A stretch of DNA of 13,105 nt, from the NCBI GenBank assembly GCA_021778785.1, contig JAJYBX010000016.1, positions 1-13,105 on the forward strand, written 5' to 3'. Below are positions 1 through 7,146 of the stretch, in pieces (the stretch's first letter is position 1; the number at the start of each line of letters is the position of its first letter). The position numbers and the translations under genes were made by a program. Below the pieces are notes generated by a model, which saw only the letters and a program-made list of their open reading frames with translations, did no database searches and had not been told where the DNA came from. This DNA comes from Acidobacteriota bacterium. Its GTDB lineage: Bacteria > Acidobacteriota > Holophagae > Holophagales > Holophagaceae.

Positions 1-592
1 CGTGGGCCTTCTCGTTCGAGTTCAGGGTCACGTTGTAGGCCACCAGGAACTCCCGGGCGCCGATGATGGTGGCGCCGGCCTGGGCGTGGAAGGCGGCCGG
101 GCCGAAATCCGGCTGCCACTCGGGGGTTCCGAGCTTCTTCTCCAGGCCCTCGTATTCCCCGCGGCGGACCTCGGCCAGGTTGCGGCGCTCGGGGCGGCTG
201 GCGGCGGCTTCGTAGAGGTAGACGGGGATGCCCAGCTCCCCTCCCACCCGCGCGCCCAGGCGGCGGGCCAGCTCGGCGCAGTCCTCCATGGTCACGCCCT
301 CGACGGGCACGAAGGGCACCACGTCCGTGGCGCCCATGCGGGGGTGGGCCCCCTTGTGCTGGCGCATGTCGATGACCTTCGCGGCCTCGGCGATGCAGCG
401 GAAGGCGCCCTCCAGGACGGCCTCGGGCTCGCCCACGAAGGTGATGACCGTGCGGTTCGTGTCGGCCCCGGGATCCACGTCCAGCAGGGTGACGCCGGGC
501 ACGGCGGCGATGGCGTCCGTCACCTGCCTGATCTTCGCGGCATCCCGGCCCTCCGAGATGTTCGGCACGCACTCCACCAGCTTCCGGGCCAT
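1..592 (-). CDS. ftcD: Glutamate formimidoyltransferase (5' part; 3' end beyond window)
   Basis: The visible 197 residues match the N-terminal part of formimidoyltransferases, which move the formimino group of N-formimidoyl-glutamate onto tetrahydrofolate at the end of histidine breakdown. It is expected to be cytosolic. Seen in the sequence: the opening MARKLVECVPNISEG, a DPGADTNRTV segment near residues 40-49, and HKGAHPRMG near 79-87, whose second His (83) lines up with the catalytic His82 of the mammalian enzyme. A YNVTLNSN segment follows just before the window edge. The ATG at 592-590 is preceded by GGAGGG at good spacing. The DUF6526-like gene lies 48 bp upstream on the same strand, so the two may be co-transcribed. 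Whether a cyclodeaminase domain follows cannot be seen. No other hut gene is in the window. Confidence 0.93.
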   Translation of the reverse strand, partial: MARKLVECVPNISEGRDAAKIRQVTDAIAAVPGVTLLDVDPGADTNRTVITFVGEPEAVLEGAFRCIAEAAKVIDMRQHKGAHPRMGATDVVPFVPVEGVTMEDCAELARRLGARVGGELGIPVYLYEAAASRPERRNLAEVRRGEYEGLEKKLGTPEWQPDFGPAAFHAQAGATIIGAREFLVAYNVTLNSNEKAH

Positions 593-640
593 GATCCCTC
601 CATGCCCGGAAAGTCTAGCCGATCCCCGGCGGGCCCCCGG

Positions 641-1072
641 TCACACCCGGAAGGTGTCGGGCCGCCAGACCTGGATGCGCTTCTTGATGCCCTCGTCGTT
701 CAGCCCCTCCGCCAGGGCCTCGCGAACCCGGTCGGCCAGTTCGCCGTCGGAGGCGAACCGGAGGCCCACGCATTGACGCACTGTCAACTCGGGGATCCGG
801 GCCTTCAGATCCTCCGGCAGAAGGCGCTCCATCCGCAGCCGTTCCTCCAGGCGGATGAGGCGGTCCTGCACCCGGAGCGCGTAGCCCCGGACCGTGAGGG
901 TCAGCAGCAGGACGGCGAAGCCCGCCAGCACCAGCCAGGCGTTGTGAAGGCTGGGATGCTTGATCAGGTAAGCGACGAGGGCCAGCGCGGAGGCGAGGAA
1001 GAACGGGACCAGGGCGAAGTGGACGAGGGGATCGAAACGGCGATGGTTCGCGTAGGTCTGGGGCTTGGGCAT
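641..1072 (-). CDS. DUF6526-like small membrane protein
   Basis: This is a 143-residue protein of unknown function that resembles the DUF6526 family from memory. It opens with QTYANHRRFDPLVHF, the kind of N-terminal signature I associate with that family. Two hydrophobic segments, about residues 19-37 and 43-62, should be membrane helices. They are followed by a charged, helical cytosolic-type domain (RVQDRLIRLEERLRMERLL, about 67-85) and a C-terminal part rich in Arg and Glu. Members are sometimes labelled ABC permease, which the two-helix layout does not support. The ATG at 1072 has GGAG five bases upstream. It faces the GNAT gene at 1168 across a 95-bp divergent gap and precedes the formimidoyltransferase gene by 48 bp. 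Confidence 0.85.
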   Translation of the reverse strand: MPKPQTYANHRRFDPLVHFALVPFFLASALALVAYLIKHPSLHNAWLVLAGFAVLLLTLTVRGYALRVQDRLIRLEERLRMERLLPEDLKARIPELTVRQCVGLRFASDGELADRVREALAEGLNDEGIKKRIQVWRPDTFRV

Positions 1073-1167
1073 GGGGCGCTCCGGGGTGGGGGTGGCCGAG
1101 TATGGCAGTGGCCGTGGCCTGTTCCAAGCGAAGCGGATCGCCTATCGTCGGTGGGGAGGATTCACCC

Positions 1168-1686
1168 ATGGGCGCTGGATTCGTCATTCGCGAGGCCAGG
1201 GAGGACGAGTTCGACGTCCTGGGGCGTCTGATGGTGACGGTGTATGCGGGCCTGGCGGGCTTTCCGGGCCCGGCCGAGCAGCCGAGGTACTACGACATGC
1301 TGGCCCACATCGGCCGGATGGCGGAGAAGCCGGGCGCGAAGCTCCTGGTGGCCGTGGCGGACAGCGAGGTACTGGGCGGGGTGGTCCATTTCTCCGACAT
1401 GGCCCAGTACGGCTCCGGGGGCAGCGCGACCGGGGAACGGAATGCCTCCGGCTTCCGGCTGCTGGCAGTGGGCCCGGAGGCCCGGGGCAGGGGCATCGGC
1501 AGGGCCCTCGTCCAGGGCTGCATCGACCTCGCGAAGGAGGCGGGGCAAGGCCAGGTCATCCTCCACAGCACGGAGGCCATGAAGGTCGCCTGGGGGATGT
1601 ATGAAAGGCTGGGCTTCGAGCGTTCGCCGGACCTGGATTTCCTGCAGGGCGAGCTGCCGGTCTTCGGGTTCCGCCTGAAGCTGTAG
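1168..1686 (+). CDS. GNAT-family N-acetyltransferase
   Basis: A 172-residue acetyltransferase of the GNAT fold, which transfers acetyl from acetyl-CoA to an amine; the substrate cannot be told from the sequence. The acetyl-CoA binding motif A is clear at residues 97-117: a beta strand (FRLLAVGPEA) followed by the pyrophosphate loop RGRGIGRAL. A C-terminal MYERLGFER segment (144-152) is the usual motif B. The frame is open further upstream, but the ATG at 1168 is preferred because GGGGAGGA lies about 8 bases upstream and the protein then starts directly at the first GNAT strand (FVIREA). It ends 7 bp from the stop of the convergent arfB gene, and I see no terminator between them. Confidence 0.88.
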   Translation: MGAGFVIREAREDEFDVLGRLMVTVYAGLAGFPGPAEQPRYYDMLAHIGRMAEKPGAKLLVAVADSEVLGGVVHFSDMAQYGSGGSATGERNASGFRLLAVGPEARGRGIGRALVQGCIDLAKEAGQGQVILHSTEAMKVAWGMYERLGFERSPDLDFLQGELPVFGFRLKL

Positions 1687-1693
1687 CGGTCCG

Positions 1694-2119
1694 TCAGTCC
1701 AGCCCGCCCCGGCGATTCCGCTTGCGCTCCGAGTCCCGTTTCTTGCCCTCCAGCCGCCGCTCCTTCGAGGCCCGGGTGGGGCGGGTGGCGGTCCGTTTCC
1801 TGGGCCGCACGAGGGCCTGCCGGATGCCGGCGGCGGCCTTCTCCCGGGCGTCCTCCAGGTTCTTGAGCTGATCGCGGGTGAGATCGCTGACGACGATCCA
1901 GAGGCCCTCGGCGTCCAGGCGGTTCCGCTGGGCCTCCCGCAGGCGGGCCAGCGCATCCTCCGGCAGGCCCTCGATGCGGTCAAGGTCGATGCGCAGCTCC
2001 ACCTTGGAGGCCACCTTGTTCACGTTCTGCCCACCGGGGCCCCCGGCCCGCACCGCCTTGAACCGGATGGCGTCGCCGGGGATGCGGACCTGCTCGTTGA
2101 CGATGATGGGATCGGCCAT
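1694..2119 (-). CDS. arfB: Alternative ribosome-rescue hydrolase ArfB (YaeJ-type)
   Basis: A 141-residue codon-independent peptidyl-tRNA hydrolase that frees ribosomes stalled on mRNAs lacking a stop codon. The release-factor catalytic motif GGQ is at residues 29-31, inside RAGGPGGQNVNKVASKVEL. The C-terminus (about 105-141) is a strongly basic tail (RTATRPTRASKERRLEGKK and beyond), which in this family inserts into the empty mRNA channel. The length and the lack of a release-factor codon-recognition domain separate it from RF1 and RF2. The start is followed by MADPIIVNEQVRIP. The AGGA before the ATG sits too close to be an ideal ribosome site. The gene begins 9 bp after the stop of the upstream permease gene on the same strand, so read-through from the transporter operon is possible. 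Confidence 0.93.
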   Translation of the reverse strand: MADPIIVNEQVRIPGDAIRFKAVRAGGPGGQNVNKVASKVELRIDLDRIEGLPEDALARLREAQRNRLDAEGLWIVVSDLTRDQLKNLEDAREKAAAGIRQALVRPRKRTATRPTRASKERRLEGKKRDSERKRNRRGGLD

Positions 2120-2128
2120 TCCTTGAGG

Positions 2129-3439
2129 CTAGCGCATGGCCTCCATGGGGGACAGGCGCGAGGCCCGCAGGGCGGGGTAGAGGCCGAACACCAGGGCCAG
2201 GGCCAGGGCCACGATCCAGGCCAGCATCAGGCCGAAGGGGTTCACCACCAGGCCGTAGGGGAAGCTGGCGGACAGGGCCTTGCAGAGCAGGGCCCCCGTG
2301 ACGGTGCCCATCAGGGCCCCGATGGCGGCCAGGACGAGGGCCTCCAGCAGGAACTGGATGAGGATCTCGTGGTCGGAGGCGCCCAGGGCCTTGCGCAGCC
2401 CGATCTCGAAGCGGCGGTCGCTGAAGCTGATGAGCATCACGGAGAGCACGCCCACGCCGCCCACCAGGAGCACGGTGCCGGCGAGGCTCATGAGGACCAC
2501 GGTCCAGCCGTGCATCTGCTGGAGGAAGTTCTGGTAGGCCCGGGCGGCCTCGGCGTCGAGGTCCACGATCTCCACATCCTCGATGCCGTGGTGGGCCTGC
2601 CGCGTCCGGCCCAGCAGCATGGCCGAGACCTCGCCCATGTCGCCCGTCCGGCGGATCTTCACCGTCAGCTGGGTCAGCTTGTGGGTGGGATCGATGCGGT
2701 CCATGTAGGTCTCCAGGGGGATCAGGAGGCCGTTGGCGTCGTAGTAGTTCTCGTCGTTGAAGATCTGGCCGGGGGCCTGGACGCCGACGATGCGGAAGGG
2801 CACGCCCTCCACCACCAGATCCCGGCCCACGGGATCCGCGCCGCCGAAGAGCTTGGTGCCGAGGGTGGCCCCGACCACCGCCACGGTGGACCGCCGCCGG
2901 GCGTCGTCCTCCGTGAGTCCGCGGCCCAGGCCGATGGGCCGGTTCATCCAGGGGGCGTATCCGGGCGTCACCCCGATCACCCAGGTGCGTTCCGTGTCGC
3001 CGGTGATCCGCACGCTCACGGGCTTCTGGGCGCGGGGGAGGAAGGCCAGGACCTTCGGGTTCGGGGCCGTGAGGCGGCCCAGGTCCTCGTAGCGGAGGCC
3101 GGGGCTCATGGCGAAGCGGGCGCGTTCCTCTGAAGTCTCGGGCGATTTCGGGGCGATGCGGACGGTGCCGTCCCAGCTCATGCCCGCGAAGCCGGTGCTC
3201 ACCTTGTCCATGACCCCGTCCAGGACGGAGGTCATCACCACCAGGGCGAAGACGCCCAGCATGAGAAGGGTGAGCGTGAGGACACTGCGGAGCTTGTGGG
3301 CCCACAGTTCCACGAGGCCCGTGCGGACGACCTCCCAGACCATGGCCAGGGAGAAGCCCTGGGACTTCGGGCGCGGCGCGGGGGCCTCCCGGTCGAGGAG
3401 GGAAGGGCCGGGGGCGCGGAGGAGGGTCTCGTCACTCAT
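2129..3439 (-). CDS. ABC transporter permease, MacB/FtsX type (second permease of operon)
   Basis: A 436-residue permease of a MacB-like exporter. After a cytosolic N-terminus of about 50 residues comes one membrane helix (SVLTLTLLMLGVFALVV). A large periplasmic core follows, and the C-terminal FtsX domain has three more helices, with the family-typical IGLRKALGASDHEI loop between them and LYPALRASRLSPMEAMR at the end. The four-helix layout with a big periplasmic domain is that of MacB permeases. An upstream ATG at 3463 is in frame, but the ATG at 3439 is preferred because GAGGAGG lies 9 bases before it, while 3463 has no such site. It is the last gene of the adaptor-ATPase-permease-permease operon and stands 113 bp after the first permease gene. 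The ATPase domain is a separate protein, unlike E. coli MacB. The substrate is unknown. Confidence 0.9.
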   Translation of the reverse strand: MSDETLLRAPGPSLLDREAPAPRPKSQGFSLAMVWEVVRTGLVELWAHKLRSVLTLTLLMLGVFALVVMTSVLDGVMDKVSTGFAGMSWDGTVRIAPKSPETSEERARFAMSPGLRYEDLGRLTAPNPKVLAFLPRAQKPVSVRITGDTERTWVIGVTPGYAPWMNRPIGLGRGLTEDDARRRSTVAVVGATLGTKLFGGADPVGRDLVVEGVPFRIVGVQAPGQIFNDENYYDANGLLIPLETYMDRIDPTHKLTQLTVKIRRTGDMGEVSAMLLGRTRQAHHGIEDVEIVDLDAEAARAYQNFLQQMHGWTVVLMSLAGTVLLVGGVGVLSVMLISFSDRRFEIGLRKALGASDHEILIQFLLEALVLAAIGALMGTVTGALLCKALSASFPYGLVVNPFGLMLAWIVALALALVFGLYPALRASRLSPMEAMR

Positions 3440-3475
3440 CACGGAGCGCCTCCTCGCGACCATGCGGGTCGCACA

Positions 3476-3498
3476 GCAGGCGACTGGATGTCGCCTGC
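3476..3498 (-). repeat. Intercistronic hairpin between the two permease genes
   Basis: A perfect 9-bp inverted repeat, GCAGGCGAC and GTCGCCTGC, flanks the 5-base loop TGGAT. It lies in the 113-bp gap between the first permease stop and the second permease start. In the operon mRNA it could act as a processing or stability element that sets the relative level of the second permease. There is no U-tract, so it is not an intrinsic terminator. Function is inferred only. Confidence 0.45.
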
Positions 3499-3552
3499 GA
3501 CGCGGGGCCCCGCAGGGAGCGGATCACGCAGGAAGGGGGGCGGAGGCGGAGG

Positions 3553-4803
3553 CTATTCATAGCGCAGGGCCTCCATCGGAGACAGCCTCGAGGCCTTCCA
3601 GGCCGGGTAGAGGGCGAACAGGAAACCGGAGACGGCGGCCAGGACGTAGGCCCAGAGGAAGCTGGCGGGGGTCATGGCCAGGGGGATGCCGATGCTGTGG
3701 GTGATGATCCAGGAAAAGCCCACGCCGATCACCAGGCCTGCGAGGCTGCCCAGGGCCGTGAGCAGCAGGGCCTCGGTCATGAAGGTCTTGAAGATCTCCC
3801 GGCCGGAGGCGCCGAGGGCCATCTTCACTCCGACCTCCCGGACGCGTTCCTTGAGCGAGGCCATCTGGATGTTCACGTTCACGATGCCGCCGCCCACGAG
3901 GGCCAGCACGCCGGACAGCAGGAAGACGAGGTCGTAGACATCGCCCTGGCCGTTCTGCCTTCGGATGCGGGCCTGCACGTCGTCGAGGCGGAAGTCGTCC
4001 TGGAGGCGGTGGTTGGCTCTCACGAGGTCCTGGAGCTGCTTCGAGAAACCCGCCATGACCTTCAGGTCCGGGATGCGGAAGGTGATCCGGTCCACCCGGC
4101 GGTAGGCGTCGCCGTTCATGCGGCGCTGCACCAGGTTCGCGGGCACCGCGATGATGCGGTTCCGCCACCGGAAGATGTTGTGCTGGTCCTCCCGGAACCG
4201 GAAGACCCGCTCCTGGAAGGTGCCGATGACGGTCACGGGCACCTCGCCGACGCGCAGGACCTGGCCCAGCGCCGAGCCGGAGGGGAAGAAAGTGGCTGCG
4301 GCCTCCGTGCCGAGGATGGCCACCGGCGCGCCGGCCTCCAGCTCCGTGGCGGAGAACCCCCGGCCGGCCTCCACCTCGTAGCCGTTGGCCGGAATGAAGT
4401 CACCGCCGATGCCCGTGATGGGACGGTCCTGGTCCGCGTAGCCGGAGACGACGCGGGAGCGGGCGTTCTTCTGGCTGCTCACGCCCTGGATGGCGTCGGG
4501 CCGGAGGCCTCCGCCATCGATCGCATCCTCGTCCCGGAGGCCCAGGTTGGCCTGCTGGAGGGCCGAGGGCTGGCCGTCCGAGACGACGGCCCTGGGCTGG
4601 ACATTCAGCTTGTCCAGGCCGCCCAGGCGCACATAGAGCTGCTCGGCCCGCTGGCGCTGGCTGTCGGAGATGGAGAAGCCGCCCAGGACGGAGGCGACGC
4701 CCAGCATCACGCCCAGGGCCTGCAGGCTGGCGCGGCCGAGGTTCTCCCGGATCTCCGTCCAGGCCTCGAGCAGCCGCTCGCGGAAGGCGCCGGAGGAGGT
4801 CAT
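3553..4803 (-). CDS. ABC transporter permease, MacB/FtsX type (first permease of operon)
   Basis: A 416-residue permease with the same plan as its downstream neighbour but clearly different in sequence. An N-terminal helix (about 27-47, LQALGVMLGVASVLGGFSI) is followed by a periplasmic core of roughly 240 residues. The FtsX domain has a helix (VFLLSGVLALVGGGIVNVN), the coupling loop VGVKMALGASGREIFKTF, two further helices and the terminal LYPAWKASRLSPMEALR. The coupling loop is where such permeases contact the ATPase. Its ATG shares one base with the TGA stop of the ATPase gene (TGATG), which suggests translational coupling and a fixed ratio to the ATPase. The presence of two dissimilar permeases with one ATPase suggests a heterodimeric membrane part (inference). 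Two independent transporters sharing the ATPase are also possible. Confidence 0.9.
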   Translation of the reverse strand: MTSSGAFRERLLEAWTEIRENLGRASLQALGVMLGVASVLGGFSISDSQRQRAEQLYVRLGGLDKLNVQPRAVVSDGQPSALQQANLGLRDEDAIDGGGLRPDAIQGVSSQKNARSRVVSGYADQDRPITGIGGDFIPANGYEVEAGRGFSATELEAGAPVAILGTEAAATFFPSGSALGQVLRVGEVPVTVIGTFQERVFRFREDQHNIFRWRNRIIAVPANLVQRRMNGDAYRRVDRITFRIPDLKVMAGFSKQLQDLVRANHRLQDDFRLDDVQARIRRQNGQGDVYDLVFLLSGVLALVGGGIVNVNIQMASLKERVREVGVKMALGASGREIFKTFMTEALLLTALGSLAGLVIGVGFSWIITHSIGIPLAMTPASFLWAYVLAAVSGFLFALYPAWKASRLSPMEALRYE

Positions 4804-5489
4804 CAGGCCGCTCCTGCCGCCGGGGCGATCAGCCCGTCCCTGATCTCCACCCGCCGTTCCGCCTGGGCGGCGATGGAGGGGTCGTGGGTGACCAGAAGCA
4901 AGGTGTGGCCCTGCGCATGGAGCTCCCGGAACAGGTCCAGCACCTCGGCGCCGGTGCGGGAATCGAGGGCCCCCGTGGGTTCGTCCGCCAGCAGCAGGGC
5001 CGGCTCGTTGGCCAGGGCCCGGGCCACGGCCACGCGCTGCTTCTGGCCGCCGGAGAGGGTGGCAGGCAGCTTGTCCGCCTTGTCGGCGATGCCCACCTTC
5101 TCCAGGAGCATCAGGGCGCGCTCCCGGCGTTCCTTCCGGCCCAGGCCGGCGTAGAGCATGGGCAGCTCGACGTTGCGGGCAATGCTGGCCTTGGGCAGCA
5201 GGTTGTAGCTCTGGAAGACGAAGCCGATCTTCCCGTTGCGGATCCGCGCCAGCTCGCCCCCGGAGAGGCCGTGGACCGCATGGCCATCCAGCTCGTAGGA
5301 ACCGTCGGTGGGGGCGTCCAGGCACCCGAGGATGGCCATCAGGGTGGACTTGCCCGACCCCGAGGGACCGATGAGGGCCACGAACTCGCCCTTCTCCACG
5401 GTGAAGTCGACGCCGCGCAGGGCGTGGACCGCGGTCCCGTTCGCGCCGTAGACCTTGGTGAGGCCCTGGGTTCGGATGATGGTGGACAT
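4803..5489 (-). CDS. ABC transporter ATP-binding protein, MacB/LolD family
   Basis: A 228-residue cytosolic ATPase that powers the two FtsX-type permeases encoded just downstream. All motifs are intact: Walker A GPSGSGKST (41-49), Q-loop Gln93 in GFVFQSYNLLP, signature LSGGQ (145-149), Walker B LLLADEP with Asp169 and Glu170, D-loop GALD and switch His202. The GFVFQSYNLLP segment and the length are typical of the MacB/LolD/YknY branch. The frame is open up to an ATG at 5570, but that extension runs through the repeat array and looks non-coding. The ATG at 5489 has GGAG about 7 bases upstream and starts at the expected first strand, so it is chosen. The adaptor gene ends 112 bp upstream, and the first permease start overlaps this gene's stop. 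Confidence 0.94.
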   Translation of the reverse strand: MSTIIRTQGLTKVYGANGTAVHALRGVDFTVEKGEFVALIGPSGSGKSTLMAILGCLDAPTDGSYELDGHAVHGLSGGELARIRNGKIGFVFQSYNLLPKASIARNVELPMLYAGLGRKERRERALMLLEKVGIADKADKLPATLSGGQKQRVAVARALANEPALLLADEPTGALDSRTGAEVLDLFRELHAQGHTLLLVTHDPSIAAQAERRVEIRDGLIAPAAGAA

Positions 5490-5507
5490 GGCTCGCTCCG
5501 CGTGGGG

Positions 5508-5601
5508 GTCTTCAGCCCTCAGTCCTGAGTCTTCAGTCTCCAGCGGGAGCCGGGATGCGGGTGGTCCCACTGAAGACTGAAGCCTGAAGACTGAAGCCTG
5601 A
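5508..5601. repeat. Inverted heptanucleotide repeat array inside the transporter operon
   Basis: On the + strand, 5508-5542 reads as five heptamers in register: GTCTTCA, GCCCTCA, GTCCTGA, GTCTTCA, GTCTCCA. After a spacer of about 28 bp, 5571-5598 holds the reverse complement type as four heptamers, TGAAGAC TGAAGCC twice over, that is two perfect 14-bp tandem copies, and a final TGA. The arms can pair: AGTCTTCAGT at 5528-5537 is the exact complement of ACTGAAGACT at 5569-5578, and GGGA/TCCC extends the stem inward after a bulge. The array abuts the adaptor stop codon (5602-5604) and ends 18 bp before the ATPase start. It resembles short tandemly repeated heptamers described in cyanobacteria in style, not in sequence. 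It could fold in mRNA or be a scattered intergenic element. Confidence 0.8.
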
Positions 5602-6822
5602 TCAATTGTTCTCGTCGTCCTTCTCGACCTTCTTCCGGCTGGGATCCTCGAGACAGACCTGCTCGCCGGGTTTGAGGCCGGATAGGATCTCCACGCGTTC
5701 CAGGGTGGCGATGCCGGCCTTCACGGGCACGACATCGAAGTACTCCTGCCAATGGTCGGAGAGCCAGATGAATTTGGCGCGACCGCTGAGCCCCTCCTTC
5801 GCCCGGGCCAGCTCCTGCGGGGTGAGCTTCTCCTTCAGGCGGTAGACCACGGTCTGGCCGTCGCGCCGCTGCAGGGCCTCCAGGGGCACACTGATGGCCT
5901 TGTCGCGCTTGTCGCCCAGGATCTCCACGTTGGCGCTCATGCCCGTGCGGAAGGCGTCCGCCAGCTCGTCCAGGGCCACCTCGACCTTGAAGACCTTGAT
6001 CTTCTCGACGAGATCCGCCGCGGGAGCCACGAAGCGCACCCGGCCCGTGAAGGCCTTCTGGGGATAGGCATCCAGGCTGATGCGGACGGGCTGGCCCACC
6101 TTGACCTTGGCGATATCCACCTCGTTGAGGTTCACCCTCACGATGAGGGACTTCAGGTCGGCCACGGTGAACACGACGGTGCCGGCGTTGAAGCTGCTCA
6201 CGCCGGAGGTGATGGTGTCGCCCAGCTCCACGCCCTTCTTGATGACGACGCCGTCCATGGGGGCCGTGATGCGGGCCAGCTGGGTGGAGGCGTTGCCGCT
6301 GATGGGGATGCCCCGGTCCTCCACGATCTGGTAGCGGGTCTGCGCGGCCTTGTAGGTCTCCTCCGCCAAGTCGCGGGTGGTCCTGGCGTTGCGGAAGGCC
6401 TGATCGGAGATGAGGCCGGCCTTGAAGAGCTCACTCTGCTGGGTGAAGTCGCGTTCGGCGTTCTTGAAGCTGACGCGGGCCTGGGACACGCTGCCCTGGA
6501 CGTCCGAAAGCGTCTGGGCCTGGTTCACGTCGGGTTCCACCTCGGCGAGGACCTCGCCACGGCGGACCACCGCACCTTCGCGGACCTTGAGGCCCACGAT
6601 GCGGCCCGAGACCGTGGACTTCACATCCACCTTGGTCAGGGGATCCACCACGCCCACTTCGCGGACGCTCACCTGCAGATCCTCCGCCTGGACCTTGCCC
6701 AGGCGGAAGGGGGTGCTGGCCTCGGCCCGTTTCCCGGAGCCGTCCCCCCCCCGGAGGACGAAGAACATGCCGGCCGCCAGGACGACGGCGCCCACGGAGA
6801 CGAACATCCAACGCTTCTGCAT
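5602..6822 (-). CDS. Periplasmic adaptor (membrane fusion protein), MacA/HlyD type
   Basis: A 406-residue adaptor expected to link the inner-membrane ABC permeases to an outer-membrane channel. Residues 6-24 form an N-terminal membrane anchor (no lipobox seen). Then come the first half of the lipoyl domain (about 63-97, VSGRIVGLKVREGAVVRRGE), an alpha-helical hairpin (about 100-170, rich in Gln, Ala and charged residues), the second lipoyl half (ITAPMDGVVIKKGVELGD, 185-202), a beta-barrel (about 222-300) and a membrane-proximal domain ending in LSGLKPGEQV. The C-terminus is charged (SRKKVEKDDENN). An AGGGG lies 7 bases before the ATG. It is the first gene of the export operon and is divergent from the exported repeat-protein gene at 7147. 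An RND adaptor would look similar, but the ABC neighbours argue for a MacA role. Confidence 0.92.
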   Translation of the reverse strand: MQKRWMFVSVGAVVLAAGMFFVLRGGDGSGKRAEASTPFRLGKVQAEDLQVSVREVGVVDPLTKVDVKSTVSGRIVGLKVREGAVVRRGEVLAEVEPDVNQAQTLSDVQGSVSQARVSFKNAERDFTQQSELFKAGLISDQAFRNARTTRDLAEETYKAAQTRYQIVEDRGIPISGNASTQLARITAPMDGVVIKKGVELGDTITSGVSSFNAGTVVFTVADLKSLIVRVNLNEVDIAKVKVGQPVRISLDAYPQKAFTGRVRFVAPAADLVEKIKVFKVEVALDELADAFRTGMSANVEILGDKRDKAISVPLEALQRRDGQTVVYRLKEKLTPQELARAKEGLSGRAKFIWLSDHWQEYFDVVPVKAGIATLERVEILSGLKPGEQVCLEDPSRKKVEKDDENN

Positions 6823-6952
6823 GGGAAACCCCTGAATGGAAAAGAGTCCGGGCTGGCCGGGTGGACTGAAGAACCTACGGACGACAACATGAAGCCGTTT
6901 AGAGGTCCCCAGAGGTTGTTTCCGGCCTGTGGCAGGGCCAGATCGGCGAATG

Positions 6953-6967
6953 CCGGTCCCGGACCGG
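6953..6967. promoter_or_regulatory. 15-bp palindrome, candidate operator
   Basis: CCGGTCC and GGACCGG flank a single central C, a perfect dyad with 7-bp arms, 131 bp before the transporter operon start and 180 bp before the repeat-protein gene. This shape and divergent placement suit binding by a dimeric regulator. In GC-rich DNA such a palindrome can also arise by chance, and no regulator gene is nearby, so this is a candidate only. Confidence 0.3.
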
Positions 6968-6980
6968 GGAACGCCCGCCG

Positions 6981-7005
6981 CCGGCGTGGCTTTCCGCCAC
7001 CCCGG
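6981..7005. repeat. Intergenic hairpin with TTTCC loop
   Basis: CCGGCGTGGC and GCCACCCCGG pair across the 5-base loop TTTCC, with one C-C mismatch in a 10-bp stem. There is no T-tract on either side, so it is not a standard terminator. It could be part of an mRNA leader or a protein-binding dyad in the divergent promoter region. Confidence 0.35.
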
Positions 7006-7146
7006 TGTGTCAACTTTCCACGCGGATACGGCTCAACCTTTTCCGCGATGGCGAGGGGGGCTCACCTTCGCGGATTGGCACGGGCCCGGCTTGGAAGCGA
7101 CCGGGACGATTCCCCCACCGCGGCCGAGCCGCAACAGGAGACGCAC

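Larger units (their letters stand above)
6823..7146. other. 324-bp divergent intergenic region with dyads; no gene seen
   Basis: This gap separates the start of the leftward transporter operon from the start of the rightward repeat-protein gene and must hold both promoters. I find no ORF with credible coding character and no convincing -35/-10 pair on either strand. It does contain a 15-bp palindrome (6953-6967), a hairpin (6981-7005) and a wider inverted repeat, CCGCGA at 7043-7048 with TCGCGG at 7068-7073. The last of these would lie in the 5' leader of the rightward gene if transcription begins upstream of it. AGGAG at 7136-7140 is the ribosome site for the gene at 7147. Confidence 0.6.

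Noticed and set aside
2186..2210. Short CCAGGG tandem repeats
   Set aside because: They only encode an Ala-Leu run in the last membrane helix of the permease.
1980..3305. 441-codon minus-strand frame over the second permease gene
   Set aside because: It is a GC-driven shadow, rich in Arg, Pro and Gly with no domain, lying over a well-supported permease gene.
3697..5154. 485-codon + strand frame opposite the transporter genes
   Set aside because: Its composition (His, Gly, Ala, Glu) is the mirror of the real minus-strand codons, and it shows no motif or start signal.
5490..5570. N-terminal extension of the ABC ATPase to an ATG at 5570
   Set aside because: The extra 27 residues are encoded by the heptamer array, and the ATG at 5489 has its own ribosome site and begins at the expected first strand of the ATPase.
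7075..7100. Possible sigma-54 promoter (TGGCAC followed by TTGG)
   Set aside because: The spacing between the two half-elements is about nine bases instead of the required five, and the GC dinucleotide of the second element is missing.
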